Part shown: positions 58,391-64,000 of the stretch, in pieces
Layout of the letters: each line of letters begins with the position of its first letter
Numbering within the stretch: the first letter of the stretch is position 1
NCBI GenBank assembly: GCA_945829425.1
Contig: CALZUQ010000003.1
Location: 1 to 64,000 of the forward strand
From: an uncultured bacterium
GTDB lineage: Bacteria > Bacteroidota > Bacteroidia > Bacteroidales > Bacteroidaceae
Reading direction: 5' to 3'
DNA length: 64,000 bases
Position numbers and translations under genes: made by a program
Notes under the pieces: model-generated
Seen by the model: only the letters and a program-made list of their open reading frames with translations
What the model was told of the DNA's origin: nothing
The model's database searches: none

Positions 58391-59842
58391 TTATCCAACC
58401 GTTCCTTCCAACGACACGCTGAGCAGTTTCTGCGCCTCTACCGCAAACTCCATAGGCAGTTTGTTAAGCACCTCCTTGGCATATCCGTTTACAATGAGGC
58501 CTACAGCCTGCTCCATAGGTATACCCCGCTGCTGACAGTAGAACAGCTGGTCTTCACTTATCTTTGATGTTGTAGCCTCATGCTCAAAGATTGCCGTATC
58601 ATTTCTTGCATCCATATACGGGAATGTGTGCGCCCCACACGTCGAGCCGAGCAGAAGCGAGTCACATGATGAATAGTTTCTGGCGTTCTCCGCATTTGAC
58701 GTGGCACGTACCAGTCCGCGGTATGAGTTTTGTGAATGCCCCGCAGAAATACCTTTAGAGATTATCGTGGAGCGTGTGTTCTTCCCCATGTGGATCATCT
58801 TCGTACCAGTGTCAGCCTCCTGATGGTTGTTCGTCACCGCTACGGAGTAGAACTCCGCAATGGAGTCGTCGCCCCGAAGGACACATGACGGATATTTCCA
58901 TGTCACGGCAGACCCTGTCTCCACCTGTGTCCATGACAGTTTTGAGGCTACTCCCCTGAGGTCTCCACGCTTCGTGACGAGGTTCAACACTCCCCCTTTT
59001 CCGTTTTCATCACCAGGATACCAGTTCTGTACGGTAGAGTATTTTACTTCTGCACGGTCATTGACAACAATTTCCACTATTGCGGCATGTAACTGATTCT
59101 CATCGCGCATAGGAGCAGTACATCCCTCAAGATACGACACATAAGCATCGTCATCGGCAATAATCAACGTACGTTCAAACTGTCCTGTATTTGCTGCATT
59201 GATACGGAAATAGCTTGACAGTTCCATAGGACACCTCACGCCCTTTGGTATATATACGAACGAGCCGTCGCTGAACACGGCACTGTTTAGCGCAGCAAAG
59301 TAATTGTCACGGTAAGGCACCACAGTTCCGAGATACTGCCTTACAATCTCAGGATGTTCCTTTACAGCCTCCCCCATAGACATGAATATTATGCCTTTCT
59401 CCCTTAGCTTCTCTTTGAATGTCGTCTTTACCGACACAGAGTCCATGATAGCATCCACAGCTACTCCACTCAGTGCGAGCCTCTCTTCAAGAGGTATGCC
59501 GAGCTTGTCGAATGTCTTCATCAGCTCCGGGTCTATGTCGTCAGCAGACTTTGGCGCGTATTTCTTCTTTGCCATAGGGTCAGCATAATATGATATAGCC
59601 TGATAGTCTATCTCCGGCAACGAGACATGCCCCCACGACGGTGGTGTCATGGTAAGCCAATGGCGGAACGCCTTCAGTCTGAATTCCAAGAGCCACTCCG
59701 GCTCACCTTTTTTCTGTGAGATTAGTCTTACGACATCTTCGTTTAGTCCTACTGGTATTATCTCTGTCTGCACATCGGTGGTGAAGCCATGTTCGTATTT
59801 CTGCTCTGCCACCTGTCGTACGTATTGGTTTTTCTCTGACAT
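58391..59842 (-). CDS. sufB: Fe-S cluster assembly protein SufB
   Basis: Scaffold component of the SUF system. Conserved blocks are [49 protein letters not shown], and the C-terminal [21 protein letters not shown]. 483 residues. SufB normally works with SufC and SufD, usually encoded next to it, but neither follows here: the next gene is a flippase. A good promoter pair lies upstream. Confidence 0.94.
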   Translation of the reverse strand: MSEKNQYVRQVAEQKYEHGFTTDVQTEIIPVGLNEDVVRLISQKKGEPEWLLEFRLKAFRHWLTMTPPSWGHVSLPEIDYQAISYYADPMAKKKYAPKSADDIDPELMKTFDKLGIPLEERLALSGVAVDAIMDSVSVKTTFKEKLREKGIIFMSMGEAVKEHPEIVRQYLGTVVPYRDNYFAALNSAVFSDGSFVYIPKGVRCPMELSSYFRINAANTGQFERTLIIADDDAYVSYLEGCTAPMRDENQLHAAIVEIVVNDRAEVKYSTVQNWYPGDENGKGGVLNLVTKRGDLRGVASKLSWTQVETGSAVTWKYPSCVLRGDDSIAEFYSVAVTNNHQEADTGTKMIHMGKNTRSTIISKGISAGHSQNSYRGLVRATSNAENARNYSSCDSLLLGSTCGAHTFPYMDARNDTAIFEHEATTSKISEDQLFYCQQRGIPMEQAVGLIVNGYAKEVLNKLPMEFAVEAQKLLSVSLEGTVG

Positions 59843-59897
59843 TTCCTTTCTTTTTGTTCGGTTACCGTGTCTTTTGCAACCGCCGTTATAATGTGTG

Positions 59898-59928
59898 CAA
59901 AATTACTGCTTTTTCCCGACATAACAAA
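59898..59928 (-). promoter_or_regulatory. promoter for sufB (-33 and -7 boxes)
   Basis: On the minus strand, TTTG (plus 59925-59928) and TAATTTTG (plus 59898-59905) are 19 bases apart, the expected spacing. The start codon is 55 bases downstream. Confidence 0.7.
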
Positions 59929-59988
59929 GAAAAGAGAGATATTTCCACACCTTTTAATATATATATAATATAAAAAACGCCCTTTTGC

Positions 59989-60019
59989 TTTGATATATGA
60001 AGAAATATTATTACTTTTG
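59989..60019 (+). promoter_or_regulatory. promoter for trpB2 (-33 and -7 boxes)
   Basis: TTTG (59989-59992) and TACTTTTG (60012-60019) are separated by 19 bases. The trpB2 start lies about 65 bases downstream. With the sufB promoter it makes a compact divergent control region. Confidence 0.7.
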
Positions 60020-60086
60020 TCGGCACAAACAGCATTCTGAAAAATAATTAAGTGAAATCAACAAAATAAACACACATTGTAAACCT

Positions 60087-61460
60087 ATGAGCACAAAACA
60101 GAAACGTTTCTTCCTTCAAGAGAGCGAAATACCAACACAATGGTACAACATTCAGGCAGACATGCCCACCAAGCCATTGCCTCCTCTCAACCCTCAGACC
60201 AAAGAGCCTATGACCGCCACAGACCTATACCCGGTCTTTGCCAAGGCATGCTGCAATCAGGAGTTCAACACTACAGACCGTTGGATAGACATCCCCGAAG
60301 AGGTCAGGGAGAAATACAAGAACTACCGCTCTACGCCTCTTGTTAGAGCCTACGACCTTGAAAGTGCCATAGGCACTCGATGCCATATATATTTTAAGAA
60401 CGAGTCCGTCTCCCCTATCGGCTCACATAAGATTAACTCCGCCTTGGCACAAGCATACTACTGCCGCGAGGAGGGTGTCAAGAACGTCACCACAGAAACA
60501 GGAGCAGGACAATGGGGCGCAGCGCTGTCGTATGCAGCAAAGGTTTTCGGCCTTGAAGCCGCCGTTTACCAGGTTAAGATTTCCTATGAGCAGAAGCCCT
60601 ACCGCCGCTCTATCATGAGGACCTACGGTGCCCAGGTCACTCCTTCTCCCTCTATGTCTACACGTGCAGGTAAGGATGTGCTCACAGCAGACCCATTCAA
60701 TAACGGCTCTCTTGGCACAGCCATCTCAGAAGCCATAGAACTTGCCATGACAACACCAGACTGCAAGTATGTCCTCGGCTCCGTCCTTAACCACGTAGCC
60801 CTTCACCAGACGGTAATAGGTCTTGAGGCAGAGCAGCAGATGGCATTGGCAGGCGAATATCCAGACGTTGTTATAGGCTGTTTCGGTGGCGGCTCAAACT
60901 TCGGTGGCATAGCGTTTCCTTTTATGCGCCATACCCTTTGCGACGGCAAGGCTACACGCTATATAGCTGCCGAGCCTGCCTCGTGCCCGAAGCTGACACG
61001 AGGCAAATTCCAGTATGACTTCGGCGACCTTGCCGGTCTCACTCCAATGCTCCCGATGTACACCCTCGGACATAATTTCATGCCTTCAAACATACATGCC
61101 GGAGGACTGCGCTACCACGGTGCTGGAATGATTATCTCGCAGCTCATGCGCGACGGATATATGGAAGCTGTCGACATTCAGGAGACCGAAACCTTCCGTG
61201 CCGGCCTGCTTTTCGCCAAGGCTGAGGGCATTATACCTGCCCCGGAGTCATGCCATGCCATTGCGGCAGCTATCAACGAGGCGAAAGCAGCTGACGAGCG
61301 TGGTGAGGAGAAGGTGATACTCTTCTGCCTCTCCGGTCACGGTCTTATAGACATGTCGGCATACGACCAATACCTCGCAGGCTCGCTACACGACATTGAG
61401 GTGCCTCAGGAAGATATAGAGCGTAACATAGCAGAACTGGAGAACATTATCAAGGATTAA
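60087..61460 (+). CDS. trpB: TrpB2-type tryptophan synthase beta-like protein (PLP-dependent)
   Basis: PLP enzyme of the TrpB2 group, with the Schiff-base Lys115 in GSHKINSA, GAGQWG and the phosphate-binding glycine-rich GCFGGGSNFGG. TrpB2 proteins can make tryptophan from serine and indole without a TrpA partner. 457 residues, longer than TrpB1 (~400) as expected. No trpA or other trp gene is adjacent; instead a glycanase follows after 26 bases. Confidence 0.9.
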   Translation: MSTKQKRFFLQESEIPTQWYNIQADMPTKPLPPLNPQTKEPMTATDLYPVFAKACCNQEFNTTDRWIDIPEEVREKYKNYRSTPLVRAYDLESAIGTRCHIYFKNESVSPIGSHKINSALAQAYYCREEGVKNVTTETGAGQWGAALSYAAKVFGLEAAVYQVKISYEQKPYRRSIMRTYGAQVTPSPSMSTRAGKDVLTADPFNNGSLGTAISEAIELAMTTPDCKYVLGSVLNHVALHQTVIGLEAEQQMALAGEYPDVVIGCFGGGSNFGGIAFPFMRHTLCDGKATRYIAAEPASCPKLTRGKFQYDFGDLAGLTPMLPMYTLGHNFMPSNIHAGGLRYHGAGMIISQLMRDGYMEAVDIQETETFRAGLLFAKAEGIIPAPESCHAIAAAINEAKAADERGEEKVILFCLSGHGLIDMSAYDQYLAGSLHDIEVPQEDIERNIAELENIIKD

Positions 61461-61486
61461 GTAATGTTCAAAAAATAAAACACGAC

Positions 61487-63211
61487 ATGCGTATACTACT
61501 ATTATCCGTACTCCTCTTTGCTGCATGCCATCTGTCTGCCGACGACTTCACCCTTGGTGCAGACATAGGATGGTCTACAGAGATGGAGAGCAAAGGCCAC
61601 AAGCTTTACAACTGGCGTGGCGAAGAGCGTGAGGCTACGGCACTCATGAAAGAAATGGGCATGAACGCCATACGTCTCCGCGTATGGGTAGACCCTAAAG
61701 CCCATGGCAACTGGTGCAATGCCGACGACGTATTGAAGAAAGCGTTGAGGGCCAAAGCCCTTGGCATGGACATCATGGTGGACTTCCACTACAGTGATTG
61801 GTGGGCAGATCCTGGCAAACAGAATATCCCTGCCTCCTGGGAAGGCTTGTCATACAAGAAGATGCGTCAAGCTCTCGCCTCGCATACCGTAGAGATACTC
61901 ACCATGCTCCGCGACAACGGCATAGAGGTGCGTTGGGTGCAGGTAGGCAACGAGACGAGCAACGGTATGCTCTGGTCTGTGGAGATGGACCCTGTGACAG
62001 GCTGGGAAAAACATGACAGCGAGGGAAAGACCATCATGACACACTCCATGGGACATATCGACCATAATCCCAAGCAGTATGCCGGTTTCATTGCCGCAGG
62101 CTACGATGCTGTCAAGAGCGTCTTCCCCAAGGCTCTCGTCATAGTACATCTTGATAACGGCTTTGACAACGCCCTATACAACCGCAATCTCGACATAATA
62201 CGTGACAACGGCGGAAAATGGGATATGATAGGCATGTCGCTATATCCCTTCTGGGCCATAGACGGCGGGAAAGAGCCTAATGCCAAGGTCACCATTGCCG
62301 ACTGCATGAAGAACATACGCCTCGTAGGAAAGAAATACCAGTGTGACGTAATGATTACAGAGACTGGTTTCGAGGTTGACGAGAAGAGACCGTACATTAT
62401 GCAGGAGGGACGTGAACAATATGCAGAGATAATCCGACGGGCGAAAGAAGAGACGGAAGGACGATGCAAGGGAGTCTTCTATTGGGAGCCAACATGCCGC
62501 CCGTCGCAATACCGCCTTGGGGCTTTCACTGAAGACGGACATCCTACAGACATCATGCGTGCCTTAAAGGACGTCAATCCTAACAATGCAGAGATAGCCT
62601 ACGACAGACAGCGTGTCATGATAGAAACAAATATGGGGCCTATAACCCTTGAGCTGTATAACGAGACACCTGTACACCGCGACAATTTCCTGCGGCTTGC
62701 CACAAGTGGTGTGCTTGAAGGGTCACTGTTCCATCGTGTAATATCCAACTTCATGATTCAGGGCGGTGACCCCACGACGGCTTCCGCACCTCCCACATCA
62801 CGTGAGAACCCTTCCCCACTGATAGGCACCGAAGAGGTTGCCACTCCTGAGGGCGAGAAGACGTTGCCTTCAGAATTCATATACCCTCAGGCGTTTCATA
62901 AACGCGGTGCTTTGGCTGCTGCAAGAGAGCCGGACAGCGACAATCCGGAGCTGCGCAGTTCTTCATCACAGTTTTACATTGTTTGGGGGCAGTGGCCTGT
63001 TAATGAGGGACGCACGCCGTATGTCCCCTGTCTGGGATACTACAAGGACTTCCAGCAACCAGGAACGCCATGGCTTGACGGTGGATACACCGTATTCGGA
63101 GAAGCCGTAGGCGGACTGTCAACGGTAGAAAAGATACAAGGCGTGGAGACAGACTCCAACGACCGTCCGCTGAAAGACGTCAAGATACTGTCGATAAAGG
63201 CAGTTGATTGA
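61487..63211 (+). CDS. GH53 endo-beta-1,4-galactanase fused to a cyclophilin-type peptidyl-prolyl isomerase
   Basis: A secreted two-module protein. Residues ~20-365 are a GH53 barrel (FTLGADIGWSTEMESKG, NAIRLRVWVDP, MVDFHYSDWWADPG) with the acid/base Glu156 in QVGNETSNG and the nucleophile Glu292 in MITETGFE. It would cut beta-1,4-galactan side chains of pectin. From Met378 to the end is a cyclophilin: ETNMGPITLELYNETPVHRDNFL, FHRVISNFMIQGGDP with Arg417, Phe422, Met423 and Gln425 (the active-site residues matching human CypA R55, F60, M61, Q63), and the closing LDGGYTVFGEAVGG. I checked the junction codon by codon and see no stop, frameshift or start context between the modules, so this is one ORF. 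Signal peptide; a Cys (FAAC) leaves a lipoprotein possible. A strong terminator follows. Confidence 0.93.
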   Translation: MRILLLSVLLFAACHLSADDFTLGADIGWSTEMESKGHKLYNWRGEEREATALMKEMGMNAIRLRVWVDPKAHGNWCNADDVLKKALRAKALGMDIMVDFHYSDWWADPGKQNIPASWEGLSYKKMRQALASHTVEILTMLRDNGIEVRWVQVGNETSNGMLWSVEMDPVTGWEKHDSEGKTIMTHSMGHIDHNPKQYAGFIAAGYDAVKSVFPKALVIVHLDNGFDNALYNRNLDIIRDNGGKWDMIGMSLYPFWAIDGGKEPNAKVTIADCMKNIRLVGKKYQCDVMITETGFEVDEKRPYIMQEGREQYAEIIRRAKEETEGRCKGVFYWEPTCRPSQYRLGAFTEDGHPTDIMRALKDVNPNNAEIAYDRQRVMIETNMGPITLELYNETPVHRDNFLRLATSGVLEGSLFHRVISNFMIQGGDPTTASAPPTSRENPSPLIGTEEVATPEGEKTLPSEFIYPQAFHKRGALAAAREPDSDNPELRSSSSQFYIVWGQWPVNEGRTPYVPCLGYYKDFQQPGTPWLDGGYTVFGEAVGGLSTVEKIQGVETDSNDRPLKDVKILSIKAVD

Positions 63212-63243
63212 TATTTTGTACACCTATTTAATAAGACAACGAT

Positions 63244-63292
63244 ACAGCCTTTGACGTAAAAATATATACCGTCAAAGGCTGTAATCGTTTTT
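63244..63292 (+). terminator. Rho-independent terminator (GH53-cyclophilin gene, shared with xerD)
   Basis: ACAGCCTTTGACG (63244-63256) pairs perfectly with CGTCAAAGGCTGT (63270-63282), followed by ATCGTTTTT. The T-run serves the plus-strand gene. The stem also lies beyond the xerD stop (63311) and may work for both convergent genes. Confidence 0.85.
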
Positions 63293-63310
63293 CAGGGAGT
63301 GAAGTTATCT

Positions 63311-64000
63311 TCATTTGCCATTCTCGCCAACGAGGATATTCCTCGGATGGCATGTCAGAATGTCTCGTCTGACATGCGACATGTCAAGATGTGTGTATAT
63401 CTCTGTAGTGGATATTTTCTCGTGGCCGAGCATCGCCTGTATGGAGCGCAGGTCCGCCCCGCCTTCGAGGAGTGCTGTGGCGAAAGAGTGACGCAGTGTA
63501 TGTGGTGATACCGTCTTTTGTATTCCCGCTTTCTTCGCGAGACGTTTTATCATGATGAGAATCATCGTGCGTGTGAGATGTGCCCCGCGGCGGTTCAGGA
63601 AGACATAATCCTCCTCTCCCGGCTTTATCTTCAAGACGTTACGGTCAATGAACCAATAATTCAGTTCGAGGACAGCACGTGATGATACCGGCACGAGACG
63701 TTCTTTGTTCCCTTTTCCCACAACCCTCAGATAGCCCTCAGAAAGGAAGAGGTCTGAAAGGCGCAGAGTGACCAGCTCAGAAACACGCAGTCCGCATGAG
63801 AAAAGCACCTCAATGATAGCTTTGTTACGTTGTCCCTCAGGCTCCGAGAGATCTATAGCCCCTTGCAGCATGTCAACCTCCTCTACCGTCAGCACCTCAG
63901 GTATATGCTCTCCGAGACGAGGAGAGTCAATAAGTTCTGTCGGGTCGTTATCAATATATTCGTCAAGGAGAAGGAATCGATAGAATGTGCGTATGCCACT
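63311..64000 (-). CDS. xerD: tyrosine recombinase XerD (partial, 5' end outside window)
   Basis: Site-specific recombinase of chromosome dimer resolution. From the window edge the frame reads SGIRTFYRFLLLDEYIDNDP, the core-binding domain, then the catalytic domain with Arg in SCGLRVSELVTL, His-x-x-Arg in PHTLRHSFAT, GHEKISTTEIYTH with His and the nucleophile Tyr. Only ~229 residues are present; about 70 N-terminal residues lie beyond 64000. The first in-window start (a GTG at 63895) is not the true start. Confidence 0.93.
   Translation of the reverse strand, partial: SGIRTFYRFLLLDEYIDNDPTELIDSPRLGEHIPEVLTVEEVDMLQGAIDLSEPEGQRNKAIIEVLFSCGLRVSELVTLRLSDLFLSEGYLRVVGKGNKERLVPVSSRAVLELNYWFIDRNVLKIKPGEEDYVFLNRRGAHLTRTMILIMIKRLAKKAGIQKTVSPHTLRHSFATALLEGGADLRSIQAMLGHEKISTTEIYTHLDMSHVRRDILTCHPRNILVGENGK

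Overview
The window is a Bacteroidetes chromosome segment, most likely from Prevotella or a close relative in Prevotellaceae. The evidence is a SusC/SusD/SusE/SusF-type outer-membrane uptake operon, many secreted glycoside hydrolases, several TAnnTTTG (-7) promoters of the Bacteroidetes type, and housekeeping proteins (PNPase, GyrB, SufB, DUF4230, DUF3109, a SpmA-SpmB fusion) of the forms seen in Bacteroidales. No tRNA, rRNA, CRISPR array or complete insertion sequence was recognised.

Layout. 0-1.3 kb: a truncated Rpn-family (PD-(D/E)XK) transposase-like gene between two ~105-bp direct repeats, then a 22-bp tandem array. 1.3-28.7 kb: a carbohydrate-degradation region in two divergent arms that meet near 17.9-18.1 kb. 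The minus arm carries a CE8-like beta-helix protein, three apparently unrelated genes (nitrilase-family amidase, TtcA-like enzyme, GT2), a tricorn-type protease, GH106, a sialate O-acetylesterase-like protein and GH2. The plus arm carries a propeller plus (alpha/alpha)6 protein resembling the GH143-GH142 architecture, GH78, an STN-domain esterase and a second GH2. This set points to rhamnose-rich pectin, possibly rhamnogalacturonan-II, but no SusC/D pair accompanies it here. 28.7-29.6 kb: a gene-free, repeat-dense boundary. 29.6-40.4 kb: susCDEF-like operon, divergent LacI regulator and SLC45-type MFS transporter, with a perfect 16-bp LacI-type operator between susC and lacI. It looks like a maltodextrin or alpha-glucan uptake module without its own hydrolases. 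40.4-64 kb: mainly housekeeping genes (pnp, Ca2+-ATPase, FAD synthetase domain, CPBP protease, SpoIIE phosphatase, DUF3109, ung, gpmI, gyrB, SpmAB, DUF4230, flippase, sufB, trpB2), then a GH53 endo-galactanase fused to a cyclophilin, and xerD running off the end.

How it may work together. The exo-acting enzymes (GH106 and GH78 rhamnosidases, two GH2 enzymes, the GH142/143-like protein) and the esterases would strip decorated pectic side chains, and the GH53 protein would cut beta-1,4-galactan. The LacI/Sus/MFS block would separately import a soluble glucan. 

Most striking observations: (1) the GH53-cyclophilin fusion with both active sites intact; (2) a ~23-bp hairpin element scattered through at least eight intergenic sites, often in 5' leaders; (3) seven unrelated short tandem arrays with exact spacing (10, 17, 22, 23 or 33 bp), some made of small palindromes; (4) the separation of transport genes from hydrolases. 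Start codons were moved to internal ATGs where these fit signal peptides or family N termini; these choices are stated per gene.
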